Source of the DNA: Chitinivorax sp. PXF-14
GTDB taxonomy: Bacteria; Pseudomonadota; Gammaproteobacteria; Burkholderiales; SCOH01
Assembly: GCF_040812015.1 (NCBI RefSeq)
Contig: NZ_JBFNXJ010000017.1
Coordinates: forward strand, 1 to 64,000
Direction: 5' to 3'
Length of the DNA stretch: 64,000 bases
The translations under genes and the position numbers were made by a program. How positions within the stretch are numbered: position 1 is the stretch's first letter; each line of letters starts with the position of its first letter. The notes beneath the pieces are model-generated. The model did not search any database. It was not told where the DNA came from and saw only the letters and a program-made list of their open reading frames with translations. Of the stretch, positions 11,338 to 21,397 are shown piece by piece.

Positions 11338-12603
11338 CTATTCCTCCAGCGTCCGCTTGGAGAAACGGATACCGAGCTGCTTGAGCTTGCGGTACAAATG
11401 CGTGCGCTCCAGCCCCACTTTTTCGGCGACACGGCTCATGTTGCCGTTTTCGAGCTTGATGTGGTGCTCGAAATACTGCCGCTCGAAAATATCACGCGCC
11501 TCACGCAGCGGCAGGTCCAGCGCCTCACCGCAGCCGAGGGTCTGTTGCATCGCATACGGCGCCAGCAGGCGGTTCACCTCCGCCAGCGCCACCTCCTCCC
11601 CCACCGCAGTCACCGCCACGGTGGCCACCAGGTTACGCAACTGCTCCAGATTGCCGGGCCAATCATGGTTGCGCAGCGCATTGAGCGCCGCCACACCGAA
11701 ACGCCGGGGAGGCACCTTACGCTCCTCCACGAGGCGATCCATGATCTGATTGGCCAGGTCGGGCACGTCCTCCCGGTGTGTGCGCAACGGCGGCACGGGA
11801 ATCTGCAGCACGCTGATGGTGGAAAACAGCCCAGCGTCGAAGCCTCGGTCTTGCATCAACTCGGCCAGCGAGCGGGTGGTCGCGCAGACCAGGCGAATAT
11901 TGAATTTCTCCAGCTTGGCCAGCACCTGCAGCAGGCCATGCTGCGCGCGCGACGGCAGGCGGCCGATCTCGCGCAGGAACAGTAGGCCGTTCTGGGCCTG
12001 CTGCAACAACTCCGCCGGCGCATCGAGGGCCCGTTCCACCTGCTCCGGCGCGACGAATGGCGTATTGGCGTGATGCAGGAAGCGAGCGCAGCTATCGAAG
12101 CCGACACCGGGCTCCCCCAGCAGCAGCACCGGGGTTTTCAGTTGCTGCACGAGTTCCAGCTGGCGCTTGAGTTCGTGGACGGCCTGGGCGCGGCCGAGCG
12201 ACGACAGGCTCAGCTCGGAATTCGCCTGCGTCACATTGGCCTTGATGGCCCGGCTGACGGTGGATAGCAGCTTCTGCAAGCCGATCGGCTTCTCGAGAAA
12301 ATCGATGGCGCCGATGCGCGTTGCCTCGACGGCCGTATCGATGGTGGCGTGGCCCGACATCATCACGACCGGCATGGTCAGCTGGCCACCATTCGCCCAC
12401 TCTTTCAGCAGGCTGACCCCGTCACAGTCGGGCATCCAGATATCGAGCAGCACCAGGTCCGGGCGGAACTGGTTGCGCAATTGCCGCGCCTGATCGGCGT
12501 TCTCGGCCAGCTTGATGTCGTAGCCTTCGTCCTCGAGGATTTCGGAGAGCAGCTCACGAATACCCATTTCATCGTCAACGATCAGGATTTGCTTACCTGG
12601 CAT
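11338..12603 (-). CDS. ntrX: NtrX response regulator with degenerate AAA+ domain
   Basis: A 421-residue NtrX-type regulator paired with NtrY. An intact receiver domain (acidic DDE near residue 10, phosphoacceptor Asp in VLLDIWMPDCDG, Lys in FLEKPIG) and a C-terminal Fis-type helix-turn-helix (SRVAEKVGLERTHLYRKLK) flank a ruined AAA+ domain. The Walker A reads GEPGVGFDS with no lysine, the segment with the sigma-54-contacting GAFTGA loop is missing, Walker B is LFLREIG (Asp to Arg), and the arginine-finger region reads FDAGLFSTI. It therefore cannot be a normal ATP-driven sigma-54 activator and probably acts as a DNA-binding regulator of sigma-70 promoters. Comparable NtrX proteins are known in Neisseria. 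Confidence 0.9.
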   Translation of the reverse strand: MPGKQILIVDDEMGIRELLSEILEDEGYDIKLAENADQARQLRNQFRPDLVLLDIWMPDCDGVSLLKEWANGGQLTMPVVMMSGHATIDTAVEATRIGAIDFLEKPIGLQKLLSTVSRAIKANVTQANSELSLSSLGRAQAVHELKRQLELVQQLKTPVLLLGEPGVGFDSCARFLHHANTPFVAPEQVERALDAPAELLQQAQNGLLFLREIGRLPSRAQHGLLQVLAKLEKFNIRLVCATTRSLAELMQDRGFDAGLFSTISVLQIPVPPLRTHREDVPDLANQIMDRLVEERKVPPRRFGVAALNALRNHDWPGNLEQLRNLVATVAVTAVGEEVALAEVNRLLAPYAMQQTLGCGEALDLPLREARDIFERQYFEHHIKLENGNMSRVAEKVGLERTHLYRKLKQLGIRFSKRTLEE

Positions 12604-12620
12604 GCTGTCCTTACGGAATA

Positions 12621-14744
12621 CTAAATCTGTTGAGGCTGGGCCTGATGCTCAGCGTGGGGAAGCGTGATCTCGACGCGAGCGCCACGTGGCTCGACATTGG
12701 CGATGTGAATCGCCCCGCCATGCTCGTCGAGAATCTTCTTCGCAATCGCCAGCCCAAGCCCGGTGCCCTTTTGCTTGGTTGTCATATAGGGCTCGAACAC
12801 GCGTCCCAGCAACTCCTGGGATACGCCCGGGCCGTTGTCCATGACCGAGACGCTGACCTTGCCGTTGACCACGGCACTCTCCACCGTGATCATCGGCTCG
12901 GGCTGATCGTGCAGCGCATCCTGCGCGTTTTGTAGCAAATTATGCAACACCTGGCGCAAAAGTGTCGCGTCTCCCATCACTAACAATTGACAAGGCGCGA
13001 GCCGCAGGGTGATGAAAGGCGTCGCCTCGTACAGCACGAGCACCTCGGCAAGCAGGGCGTTGAGGTCCAGCTGGCGCAGCTTGGTCGCCGGCTGGCGGGC
13101 ATATTCCTTGAATGCGTCGACCATCTTCTTGAGTTCGTTCACCTGCTTGACGATGGTATTGGTGGATCGCGCCAGCATGTCGGCATCCGCTTGCGACAGT
13201 TTGTCGGCCAGGCGGTGCTGGATGCGTTCTGCCGACAGCTGGATCGGCGTCAGCGGATTCTTGATTTCGTGCGCAAGGCGCTTGGCAACCTCGCCCCAGG
13301 CCGCATCGCGCTGGGTCTGCAGCAGATCGCTGATATCGTCGAACACCACCACCACACCGCTTTCCAACCCGCCGTGAAGCCGCGCACCCCGCGCCAGCAG
13401 CACGCGCCTGCCGTTGCGGCCGGCGATGTCGAACTGGCTCTGCCAGCTGCTGCATTCCGGGTCGGCAAAATGTTCCTGTATGCCAGCGCACAGGGGGGCA
13501 AGCTCGGGATAGTGGTCGGGCCAGACGAGCAGGCGCAAGCCGCGCATTTTCTCGAGATCGACACCAAGAATGCTGCTGGCGCCAGGATTGACGGCGCGCA
13601 GACGGAAGCGCTCGTCGAAGGTGAGCACCCCGCTCGTCAACGTCACCAGCACGCCTTCCAGATAGGCCTTGGCAGCCTCGAGCTGCGACTGGTTGCGCTC
13701 GACGGCCTCGCTCGCCTCGGCCAGTTGCCGTGTCATCAGGTTGAACGATTGGGCGAGCACCCCGAGCTCATCGCGGCTGGTCACCGGCTGGCGCTGGCTG
13801 AAGTCGCCCTTGGCAACAGCCCGCGTACCGGCCGCGAGCGCACGTAGCGGCGCCGACAGGCGGTCACTGAGGACGAACGCCAGCGCCAGCGCCAGCAGGA
13901 TCGACATCAGCAGCGTCAGCGTCAGCGTCAGGCTGTAGATGACCTTGAGCCCGGAGCGAGACAGCGATAGCTGCTTGTATTCCGCCCGCACCCGTTCGAC
14001 GAGTTCGGCATCTTCCGCCAGCGTCGTCGGCACGGGTCGGATCAGTTGCACCAGCGTGCCGTTGGCGCCGTCGACGCGCCGCGCCGCACGCAGCAGCAAC
14101 GTGCCGTCCGCGCCGGTCTCGATGGCGCCATAGGGGCTGTGTTCCGCCTCGTCGAGCAGGGCGCCGTCCGGGTACATCAGCGGCGAGGTCTGCCCCGCGT
14201 CGCCGGCCAGCGCCAGCAGGCGCCCGCTCGGCGAGAACAGGGCCAGCTCCTGCAGGCGGTACTGGCTGCGCAATCGTGCCAGTTGCTGCTGCTGACTGCC
14301 GATGCCGTCTTCACGCAAACGCGCGCTCACGACGGCGCCGACATCGCTCAACTCGGCCAACTGGGTGTGCAGCGCCATCTGTCCGAGACTCAGGCCGCGG
14401 TCGAGCGCCTTCTCGACCTTGACGTCGAACCAGGTCTCGATCGAGCGCGTGAGGAACTGCACCGACACGGTGTAGATCAGCGTCCCCGGCACGATGCTGA
14501 GCACCGCGAACATGACCACCAGGCGGAACGTGAGCTTGGCCCCGAACACCTGCCGCCGCAGCCGGCGACGCAGGCGCCACAGCTGATTGCCGAGCACTAC
14601 GAGCAACAGCACCAGCACCACACCGTTAAGCGCGAACAGTTCCCAATAGTGCTTGGCGAGCGCCACCGTATTGCCGCTGGCGGTGGCGAGCAGGAACAGC
14701 AGGATGGTGCCCAAGCCCGCCCCGATGGTGAACAGATATTTCAT
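12621..14744 (-). CDS. ntrY: NtrY sensor histidine kinase
   Basis: A 707-residue membrane sensor kinase. Membrane segments lie near residues 1-24, 33-55 and 75-100, with a further helix around 270-295 that closes a periplasmic or extracytoplasmic sensor loop. A HAMP domain, a PAS domain, a dimerisation domain with phosphoacceptor His in RLAHEIKNPLTPIQLS, and an ATPase domain (DNGPGV and GTGLGLAIAKK boxes) follow. NtrY/NtrX systems respond to nitrogen or redox/oxygen state in proteobacteria. ntrX follows 17 bases downstream, and the DUF4390 gene lies 69 bases upstream, as in many Betaproteobacteria. Confidence 0.95.
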   Translation of the reverse strand: MKYLFTIGAGLGTILLFLLATASGNTVALAKHYWELFALNGVVLVLLLVVLGNQLWRLRRRLRRQVFGAKLTFRLVVMFAVLSIVPGTLIYTVSVQFLTRSIETWFDVKVEKALDRGLSLGQMALHTQLAELSDVGAVVSARLREDGIGSQQQQLARLRSQYRLQELALFSPSGRLLALAGDAGQTSPLMYPDGALLDEAEHSPYGAIETGADGTLLLRAARRVDGANGTLVQLIRPVPTTLAEDAELVERVRAEYKQLSLSRSGLKVIYSLTLTLTLLMSILLALALAFVLSDRLSAPLRALAAGTRAVAKGDFSQRQPVTSRDELGVLAQSFNLMTRQLAEASEAVERNQSQLEAAKAYLEGVLVTLTSGVLTFDERFRLRAVNPGASSILGVDLEKMRGLRLLVWPDHYPELAPLCAGIQEHFADPECSSWQSQFDIAGRNGRRVLLARGARLHGGLESGVVVVFDDISDLLQTQRDAAWGEVAKRLAHEIKNPLTPIQLSAERIQHRLADKLSQADADMLARSTNTIVKQVNELKKMVDAFKEYARQPATKLRQLDLNALLAEVLVLYEATPFITLRLAPCQLLVMGDATLLRQVLHNLLQNAQDALHDQPEPMITVESAVVNGKVSVSVMDNGPGVSQELLGRVFEPYMTTKQKGTGLGLAIAKKILDEHGGAIHIANVEPRGARVEITLPHAEHQAQPQQI

Positions 14745-14813
14745 GCCGGCCGAGGGGTGAGGAAATCGGGAAAGAGGATGGCAGAGCGCCGCGCCGGGAG
14801 CAAGCCGAAGTAC

Positions 14814-15434
14814 TTATTCGCCGCCGACGAAATTGATCGGACGCCACTCGGACGCCAGATCCCACTCCTGCGTGCCGATGGTGTTGATCTGGAATGGCTT
14901 GGGTAGCTTGGAGACGTCGAGCCGCATGCGAATGCGCGCCTCGTACTGCCGCCCCTTGCTCAGGTAGCCGCCGTCGTAGACCGGCCAGCCGCGGATCGTG
15001 CCGATCGCAGCAAGCGCCTGCGGCAGGGTGGAGAAATTCTGGTAGAGCGAGCCGAAAGTCACGCGATACTTGCGCGTCAGCGCGTTGTAGGTGAGCTTCG
15101 CTTCAAGCCGCACCGAGCTGTCGAACCAGTCTGCCATCTGGCGATAGGCCCAATACCAGCGCGGCTTGACGATCTCGTACTCGGTCTGGAAATAAAGCGG
15201 CACGCCCTTGTTGAGCACGTCTTCCAGCGTGGGGTTGAGCGTGATGCCAACACTTGCATTGACGACGTAATGCTCTTCCTGCAACTGCGTGGAGGCGCTG
15301 TTGACCACGATGCCCTCGGCGGCCACGGCCAGCGAGACCAGTAGCAATTGCAGGCATATCAGTAGACCACAGCAACTGAACCGTCGTTTTCCCGGCTCAG
15401 GGTTTCGCCAGCAGAGCGTAGAAGAAGCCGTCAT
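14814..15434 (-). CDS. DUF4390 domain protein
   Basis: A 206-residue protein of the DUF4390 family with an N-terminal hydrophobic segment (LLICLQLLLVSLAVAAEG) that is a signal peptide or anchor, then a single beta-rich domain (ending LASEWRPINFVGGE). Function unknown; genes of this family sit directly upstream of ntrY in many Betaproteobacteria, suggesting a role linked to the sensor. Its ATG overlaps the rsmB reading frame by 38 bases, pointing to translational coupling in the fmt-to-ntrX operon. Confidence 0.85.
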   Translation of the reverse strand: MTASSTLCWRNPEPGKRRFSCCGLLICLQLLLVSLAVAAEGIVVNSASTQLQEEHYVVNASVGITLNPTLEDVLNKGVPLYFQTEYEIVKPRWYWAYRQMADWFDSSVRLEAKLTYNALTRKYRVTFGSLYQNFSTLPQALAAIGTIRGWPVYDGGYLSKGRQYEARIRMRLDVSKLPKPFQINTIGTQEWDLASEWRPINFVGGE

Positions 15435-16662
15435 GTCTCGCGTTTGGCGTTAATTGTTGTTCTAGGTTTCCGGGTAGCGCGAGCAATGTGGCGTCTGGAT
15501 GACGGGCCAAAAAAGCATCAACTTGCGCCCGGTTTTCTTGAGGGAAAACCGAGCAGGTAGCGTAAAGCAATTTCCCACCAGGGGCCAGCAAGGGCCACAA
15601 GGCATCGAGAATTTCCGCCTGCTGTGTTGCAAATTGCGCAATATCGTCCGACCGGCGCAGCCATTTGATATCGGGGTGGCGACGCACCACACCCGACGCG
15701 CTGCACGGCACATCAGCGAGAATGCGGTCGAACGCCTGGCCGTTCCACCACGAAGCGGGTTGGCCGGCATCCCCCTGCAACACCTCGGCCGAAAGCCCGA
15801 GGCGGACAAGATTCTCGCGCACCCGCTCAAGCCGATCCGCATCGTGATCGAGCGCCGTCAACGCCACATCGGCCAGCTCCAGCATGTGGCAGGTCTTGCC
15901 GCCGGGTGCCGCACAGGCATCGAGGACGCGCAACCCGTCATGGAGATCGAGCAGGCGGGCGGCAAGCTGTGCGCCATAATCCTGGACCGACACCCAGCCT
16001 TCGGCGAAATTCGGCAGCCGCGACACCGGCACCGGCTCCAGCAGCTGGATGGCCTCGTCGGCGATGTGACGGGCGGCAATGCCATGCTCTGCCAGCAGCC
16101 TCAGATAGTCTGCCGTCGTCGTCCGGCGCGGGTTGACCCGCAGCGTCATCGGCGGATGCGTATTGGAGGCTTCGAGAATTGCCTGCCAGTCATCGGGGTA
16201 GGTATCGCGCAGCAGTCTCACCCACCAGGCGGGGTACGAGTAGCGGTCGGCGTCGTTCCTGATCGCGGATGTCGCCAGTTCGTCGCGTCGGCGCAGGAAA
16301 TTGCGCAATATCGCGTTGACCAGCCCCTTGCCGCCGCCGGTACCAACCTTTTCCGCGACGCGCACGGCATGATCCACGATCGCGTAAGGCGCCGCACGCG
16401 TGTAGGCAAGCTGATACAGGCTGATCAGCAGCAGGAATTCGAGCTGGCGATCACTCAACGGCTTGAGCAGCAGCGCGCGCAGATAGGCCCGCAATTGCCC
16501 GAGGTGCCGCAACGTGCCGTAGCAGATGTCCTGTATCGCGGCACGCTCGGCCGGCTCCAGCTTCGGGTAGGAGCGAAAATGTCGCGCCAGCACCTCATTA
16601 AGGTTGTGGCCGGTCAGCACCTGGCTGATCACCTGCATCGCACCGCGTTGAATGGCCAGCAT
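15397..16662 (-). CDS. rsmB: 16S rRNA (cytosine967-C5)-methyltransferase RsmB
   Basis: A 421-residue RsmB/Sun. The N-terminal NusB-like RNA-binding domain (about residues 1-140) precedes a Rossmann methyltransferase domain. SAM motif I is VLDACAAPGGKT. The two cysteines of m5C methyltransferases appear in DVPCSASG and LLYATCSVFPQEN. It modifies C967 of 16S rRNA. The start codon overlaps the htpX stop by one base (TGATG), so the genes are translationally coupled. Confidence 0.95.
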   Translation of the reverse strand: MLAIQRGAMQVISQVLTGHNLNEVLARHFRSYPKLEPAERAAIQDICYGTLRHLGQLRAYLRALLLKPLSDRQLEFLLLISLYQLAYTRAAPYAIVDHAVRVAEKVGTGGGKGLVNAILRNFLRRRDELATSAIRNDADRYSYPAWWVRLLRDTYPDDWQAILEASNTHPPMTLRVNPRRTTTADYLRLLAEHGIAARHIADEAIQLLEPVPVSRLPNFAEGWVSVQDYGAQLAARLLDLHDGLRVLDACAAPGGKTCHMLELADVALTALDHDADRLERVRENLVRLGLSAEVLQGDAGQPASWWNGQAFDRILADVPCSASGVVRRHPDIKWLRRSDDIAQFATQQAEILDALWPLLAPGGKLLYATCSVFPQENRAQVDAFLARHPDATLLALPGNLEQQLTPNARHDGFFYALLAKP

Positions 16663-17513
16663 CAGAGTTCCCCACGCGCCATGGCCATCAATCGGGCAAC
16701 GCGCTCCTCGGTCGAGGGGTGGGTGCTGAACAGGCTGGCCATGCTGCCGCCCGCCAAGGGGTTGATAATCATCATTTGAGCAGTCTCCGGGTGGGCTTCG
16801 GCAGCGTGCAGGGGCAAGCCATGCGCAAAGCGTTCGATTTTTTGCAGCGCCATCGCCAGCGCCTGGGGGTCTCGGGAGAATTCCGCTCCGCCGCGATCCG
16901 CGCCGAATTCACGCGAGCGGGAAATCGCCATCTGAATCAGCGAGGCCGCGATCGGCGCGAAGATCATGATCATGATGGCGACGATCGGGTGCACACTGCG
17001 CTCGCGATCCCCGCCGGAAAAAAACATGGCAAAACTCGCCAACGACGAAATGGCGCCTGCGACACTCGCAGAGATCGTCGAGATCAACGTATCACGATTT
17101 CGCACATGGGCGAGCTCGTGCGCCATCACGCCGCGCAGCTCGCGTTCGGTCAGCACGCGCATGATGCCGGTCGTCGCGGCAACGGCAGCATGTTCCGGGT
17201 CACGGCCGGTGGCAAAGGCATTCGGCGCGTCTTCTTCGATGACGTAAACCTTGGGCATCGGCAAGCCGGCATTGGCAGCCAGCTCCTGCACCATGCGGTG
17301 GAGCTCGGGCGCCGTGCGCGCATCGACTTGCTGCGCGTTGTACATGCGCAGCACCATCTGGTCGGAATGCCAGTAGGCCCACATGTTCATGCCGCCCGCG
17401 AACAACAGCGCGAGCAACATGCCGCTCCTGCCACCGAGCAAGCCACCGATGATGCCGAACAGCGCCACGATGGCCGCCATCAGTATCGCTGTCTTGAGCC
17501 AGTTGCCGAACAT
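16662..17513 (-). CDS. htpX: Membrane zinc metalloprotease HtpX
   Basis: A 283-residue M48-family HtpX, an inner-membrane protease that removes misfolded membrane proteins. Two N-terminal membrane helices (about residues 8-50), the zinc motif HELAH in [14 protein letters not shown], a third-ligand glutamate in [13 protein letters not shown], and two later hydrophobic segments are visible. Two ATGs lie in frame at 17519 and 17513. The Shine-Dalgarno GAAGAGG directly abuts the first but sits six bases before the second, so 17513 is chosen. Confidence 0.93.
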   Translation of the reverse strand: MFGNWLKTAILMAAIVALFGIIGGLLGGRSGMLLALLFAGGMNMWAYWHSDQMVLRMYNAQQVDARTAPELHRMVQELAANAGLPMPKVYVIEEDAPNAFATGRDPEHAAVAATTGIMRVLTERELRGVMAHELAHVRNRDTLISTISASVAGAISSLASFAMFFSGGDRERSVHPIVAIMIMIFAPIAASLIQMAISRSREFGADRGGAEFSRDPQALAMALQKIERFAHGLPLHAAEAHPETAQMMIINPLAGGSMASLFSTHPSTEERVARLMAMARGEL

Positions 17514-17572
17514 CGCCATCCTCTTCTATAGAAACGAGACCATCTGCTTGGATCGCCCCGTCAGGCTGAAAT

Positions 17573-18499
17573 TCAACTGCCCAGCTGCTGGCCGACCTGC
17601 AATGGCGTGCCGGCCAGAAAGGCCGACACCGGCAGCCGCTTGCCGCCGGCACGTTGCAGCTCCAGCACCTTCAGCGCACCCTCGCCGCAGGCCACCCAGA
17701 CGCCGTCCGTACTGACATTCAGCACGCTGCCCGGCGCACCGCTGCCGCTGGCAGGCTCGGCGCGCCACACCTTGAGCGGCTCACCGGCAAGCGAGGTGAA
17801 CGCGACGGGAAACGGGTTGAATGCACGCACGCTACGCGCCACTTCGGCGGCCGGCTTAGACCAATCGATCTCAGCCTCGGCCTTGGTCAGTTTCGCCGCG
17901 TAGTTGGCCTGGGCATCATCCTGCGGCTCGGCCACAGGCGTGCCCGACGCATAGGCACCGAGCGCCGCCACGATCGCCTGCCCGCCCATGTCGGCCAGCT
18001 TGTCATGCAAGGTGCCGGCATTGTCGTCCGCCGCGATCGTCACGCTGCGCTTGAGCAGCATCGGCCCCGTGTCGAGGCCGGCCTCCATCTGCATGATGGT
18101 GATCCCCGTCTCGCTGTCGCCCACCTGGATCGCCCGTTGTATGGGCGCGGCACCGCGCCAGCGGGGCAACAGCGAGGCATGGACGTTGAGGCAGCCCAGT
18201 CGGGGAATGTCGAGTACCGCCTGCGGCAGGATCAGGCCATAAGCCGCGACAACCATCACGTCCGCGCCCACATCGCGCAGCAACTGTTGCGCTGCCTCTT
18301 TCTTCAGGCTCAGCGGCTGCTCCACCGGCAGGCCGTGCTGCAGCGCAAGCTGCTTGACCGGGCTCGGGGTCAGTTTCATGCCACGGCCGGCAGGGCGATC
18401 CGGCTGCGTCAACACCAACGCGACCTCGTGCCCGGCAGCGATGAGTGCGGCCAAGGAGGACGCCGCAAATTCGGGCGTCCCGGCAAAAATCAATTTCAT
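17573..18499 (-). CDS. fmt: Methionyl-tRNA formyltransferase
   Basis: A 308-residue Fmt, which formylates initiator Met-tRNA using 10-formyl-THF. It begins [16 protein letters not shown], carries the [16 protein letters not shown] region with the neighbouring LNVHAS segment that forms the catalytic Asn/His site, and ends with the oligonucleotide-binding C-terminal domain. The start at 18499 is set by family alignment; the open frame runs nine codons further. It lies 23 bases after def, its usual partner. Confidence 0.95.
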   Translation of the reverse strand: MKLIFAGTPEFAASSLAALIAAGHEVALVLTQPDRPAGRGMKLTPSPVKQLALQHGLPVEQPLSLKKEAAQQLLRDVGADVMVVAAYGLILPQAVLDIPRLGCLNVHASLLPRWRGAAPIQRAIQVGDSETGITIMQMEAGLDTGPMLLKRSVTIAADDNAGTLHDKLADMGGQAIVAALGAYASGTPVAEPQDDAQANYAAKLTKAEAEIDWSKPAAEVARSVRAFNPFPVAFTSLAGEPLKVWRAEPASGSGAPGSVLNVSTDGVWVACGEGALKVLELQRAGGKRLPVSAFLAGTPLQVGQQLGS

Positions 18500-18522
18500 G
18501 GATTCGGCCCTCGACCGCGTCG

Positions 18523-19029
18523 TCACATCGACTTGCGGCGATTCTTCTTCAGCTTATTGAGGATGCGATCCTGCTTGAGGCGCGACAGGTATTCGACGAA
18601 CACCTTACCCAGCAGGTGGTCGAGCTCGTGCTGGATGCACAGGCCGAGCAGGCCATCCGCCTCGAGCTTGAAAGGCTTGCCATGGCGGTCGAGCGCCTCG
18701 ACCGTCACCTGCCTGGCGCGGCCGGCAACCTTGTCATAGATGCCCGGCACCGACAGACAGCCCTCTTCCAGCTCGCAGTCGCCGTCTAGATGCGTGATGC
18801 GCGGATTGATGAAGACCAGGAGCTCGTTCTGCTCGTCGCTGACATCGGCCAGGAACATCTGGATATGCCGGTCCACCTGGGTCGCAGCCAGACCCACACC
18901 GGGCGCCGCATACATGGTATCTGCCATATCATCGATCAACCGCTGTAGTTCAGGGCCAAAATCGGTGATCGGTGCCGCCACCTTGTGCAGCCTATCGTCC
19001 GGATAGTGCAGGATATTGAGAATCGCCAT
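18523..19029 (-). CDS. def: Peptide deformylase
   Basis: A 168-residue deformylase, which removes the N-formyl group from nascent proteins using a bound metal (usually Fe2+). The three family motifs are present: [16 protein letters not shown] (metal Cys) and QHELDHL (two metal His and the catalytic Glu). It is the first gene of the minus-strand def-fmt-htpX-rsmB operon and is divergent from the LysM gene. Confidence 0.97.
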   Translation of the reverse strand: MAILNILHYPDDRLHKVAAPITDFGPELQRLIDDMADTMYAAPGVGLAATQVDRHIQMFLADVSDEQNELLVFINPRITHLDGDCELEEGCLSVPGIYDKVAGRARQVTVEALDRHGKPFKLEADGLLGLCIQHELDHLLGKVFVEYLSRLKQDRILNKLKKNRRKSM

Positions 19030-19059
19030 TATTGCTTGCCACTTGAATAATTCGGATGC

Positions 19060-19077
19060 AGAATCTAAGAAGATTCT
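19060..19077. repeat. Inverted repeat between def and the LysM gene
   Basis: A perfect 7-bp inverted repeat, AGAATCT-AAGA-AGATTCT, sits in the 141-base divergent promoter region, about 30 bases upstream of def. It could be an operator or a transcript hairpin in the def leader. No regulator is implied by neighbours. Confidence 0.4.
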
Positions 19078-19170
19078 AAAGAAACATGCAGTCTGGATAA
19101 ATCGCCGGGCTGATCACACTTCCCGTCAATCGCCAGAAAACTAAAATAAGCTCTAGAGCGAGGCTTTTCA

Positions 19171-20229
19171 ATGCGCAAGTCTATCATATCGCTGGTCATG
19201 CTCGGCGGACTGCTGACCACCGCCCAGGCCGACGAACTCAAACTGCAGGATAACGTGCCTGATCGTTATGTCGTTGTAAAAGGCGACACCTTATGGGACA
19301 TCTCCGGCAAGTTTCTGAAACAGCCTTGGCGCTGGCCGGAAATCTGGCAGCTCAACCGCGATGAAATCAAGAACCCGCACTGGATCTATCCCGGCGACGT
19401 GATTGTGCTCGATACCTCGGGCGGCACACCGCGGCTCAGGCTCGTCAAGAATGGGGAATCGGCAGGCGCCAACGGCGTGACGGTGCTCAGCCCCCGCGTG
19501 CGCAGCGAAGAACTCAGCCGCTTTGCGATTCCGAGCATCGCCCCCTCCGTCATCGAGCCATTCCTGAGCCAGCCACTGGTGGTTTCCGACGCACAACTCA
19601 GAAACGCCCCGCGTATCGGCGAAACGCAGGATGGCCGAGTGATCGTGGCCTCTGGTGAAAATGCTTACGTGGTGGGCATGCCCACCACGGAAGTGACCGG
19701 CACCTGGCAGGTTTTCCGCCCTGGCAAGGCGCTGCTCGACCCGGACAGCAAGAACGGCAAGGAAGTACTGGGCCACGAAGCCGTTTACCTCGGCGATGCC
19801 CGCGTTCTCAAGCGGGACGGCAAGGTCAACACGATACGCCTGGTGAGCTCCAAGCAAGAGGTCGTCGTCGGTGATCGCCTGATTGCGACGAACAAGCAGG
19901 AAATCTTCAATTACGTGCCGCATGTGCCCGATAACGACCCGAACGGCAAGGTCATCTCGACCTATGGTGGGGTATCGATCGCCGGCCAGTATTCCACCAT
20001 CGTCATCAACAAGGGTGCACGCGACGGGCTGGAGCCAGGTCACGTGGTTGGCCTCTTCCGTCACGGCCGCCTCATCCGCAAGGAATCACCGTCGGAGGAA
20101 ACACTTTACACGCCAGCCGAACGTAACGCAGTTGCATTCATCTTCCGGGTATTCGACCGCGTATCCTATGCCCTGATCACCAACACGGAAACGCCAGTCG
20201 AACTACTGGACGAGGTGCACAAGCCTTGA
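19171..20229 (+). CDS. LysM peptidoglycan-binding domain protein
   Basis: A 352-residue exported protein with a signal peptide (about residues 1-20, ending AQA-DE) and one LysM domain near residues 32-82 (VVVKGDTLWDISGKF to YPGDVIVL), which binds peptidoglycan glycan strands. The remaining 270 residues form a conserved but uncharacterised domain. The gene occupies the position before dprA seen in many Betaproteobacteria, and its stop overlaps the dprA start. Periplasmic or envelope location is inferred. Confidence 0.9.
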   Translation: MRKSIISLVMLGGLLTTAQADELKLQDNVPDRYVVVKGDTLWDISGKFLKQPWRWPEIWQLNRDEIKNPHWIYPGDVIVLDTSGGTPRLRLVKNGESAGANGVTVLSPRVRSEELSRFAIPSIAPSVIEPFLSQPLVVSDAQLRNAPRIGETQDGRVIVASGENAYVVGMPTTEVTGTWQVFRPGKALLDPDSKNGKEVLGHEAVYLGDARVLKRDGKVNTIRLVSSKQEVVVGDRLIATNKQEIFNYVPHVPDNDPNGKVISTYGGVSIAGQYSTIVINKGARDGLEPGHVVGLFRHGRLIRKESPSEETLYTPAERNAVAFIFRVFDRVSYALITNTETPVELLDEVHKP

Positions 20230-21326
20230 CGACGGCCGATGAGGCCAGCCCCTGGCTCAGGCTCGGACTGATTCCGGGCCTGTCCGCAGCCCAGCAGATC
20301 AAACTGTTGCAAACATTCGGCAGCCCAGAGGCTGCCGTTTGTGCTTCTAGAACACAGCTACAGGGCGTGCTCAAGCCCCGCCAGATTGATGCCTTTCTCG
20401 CCGGCCCCGACAGTGCGCTGCTGGCGACCACGCTGGACTGGCTCAGCCAGCCAGACAACCATCTGATCACGCTGGCCGATACCGATTACCCGCCAGCACT
20501 GCTGGAAACCGCAGACCCGCCAGCCATGCTCTACCTCAAGGGCCGGCGCGACCTACTCAGTGCCCCGGCGCTGGCCATGGTGGGCAGCCGACATGCGACT
20601 CCGCAAGGTGCGGACACGGCCCGCTCCTTTTCCGCGGCACTGAGCGCAGCCGGGCTCACCATCGTCAGCGGTCTGGCCCATGGCGTTGATCGCGCGGCCC
20701 ATGAGGGCGGGCTTACCGGCCCCGGCAGCAGCATCGCCGTCGTCGGCACAGGGCTGGATCGAGTCTACCCGGCGCGCAATCGAGACATCGCCCATCAACT
20801 GGCGCAATCGGGGGCCATCCTGTCGGAGTTTCCCCTCGGCGTGCCGGCCCTGGCCGGCAACTTTCCCCGGCGCAACCGCATCATCAGCGGCCTCAGCCTG
20901 GGCTGCCTGGTGGTCGAGGCGGCCCTGCAGAGCGGCTCGCTGATCACGGCGCGTCTGGCGGCAGAGCAAGGCAGGGAAGTATTCGCCATCCCGGGATCGA
21001 TCCACTCCCCCGTTGCGCGCGGCTGCCACGCCTTGATCAAGCAGGGCGCCAAGCTCGTCGAGACGGCACAGGACATCCTCGATGAACTCAGATGGCAGGG
21101 CAAGGCAGCCCCTGCGCCGAGCCCGGCACAGACGATTGAACTGGCGCCCCCAACCGACGAGGAACAACAGTTGCTTGCAAGCATGGGCTTCGACCCGGTC
21201 AGTGTCGATACCATCTGCACGCGCAGCGGCTTGACGCCAGATAAGGTATGCGCCATTCTGTTAAAACTGGAGTTGGAGTCGCGAGTCAACAGCTTGCCAG
21301 GCAGCCGTTATCAACGGTGCAACTGA
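20226..21326 (+). CDS. dprA: DNA-processing protein DprA
   Basis: A 366-residue DprA/Smf, which loads RecA on incoming single-stranded DNA in natural transformation. The extended Rossmann fold shows GSRHATPQGADTARSF, IVSGLAHGVDRAAHEG and the GREVFAIPG segment; a C-terminal winged-helix (DML1-like) region follows. The start is an unusual TTG that overlaps the stop of the LysM gene (TTGA), implying translational coupling and perhaps low expression. Confidence 0.94.
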   Translation: MTTADEASPWLRLGLIPGLSAAQQIKLLQTFGSPEAAVCASRTQLQGVLKPRQIDAFLAGPDSALLATTLDWLSQPDNHLITLADTDYPPALLETADPPAMLYLKGRRDLLSAPALAMVGSRHATPQGADTARSFSAALSAAGLTIVSGLAHGVDRAAHEGGLTGPGSSIAVVGTGLDRVYPARNRDIAHQLAQSGAILSEFPLGVPALAGNFPRRNRIISGLSLGCLVVEAALQSGSLITARLAAEQGREVFAIPGSIHSPVARGCHALIKQGAKLVETAQDILDELRWQGKAAPAPSPAQTIELAPPTDEEQQLLASMGFDPVSVDTICTRSGLTPDKVCAILLKLELESRVNSLPGSRYQRCN

Positions 21327-21397
21327 CGTGCCCCGGGGCCATGGCCCCATGGGCTATGCTCCACACACCGGCCGGCATGCCGGCCGAAAGAGAAAAC

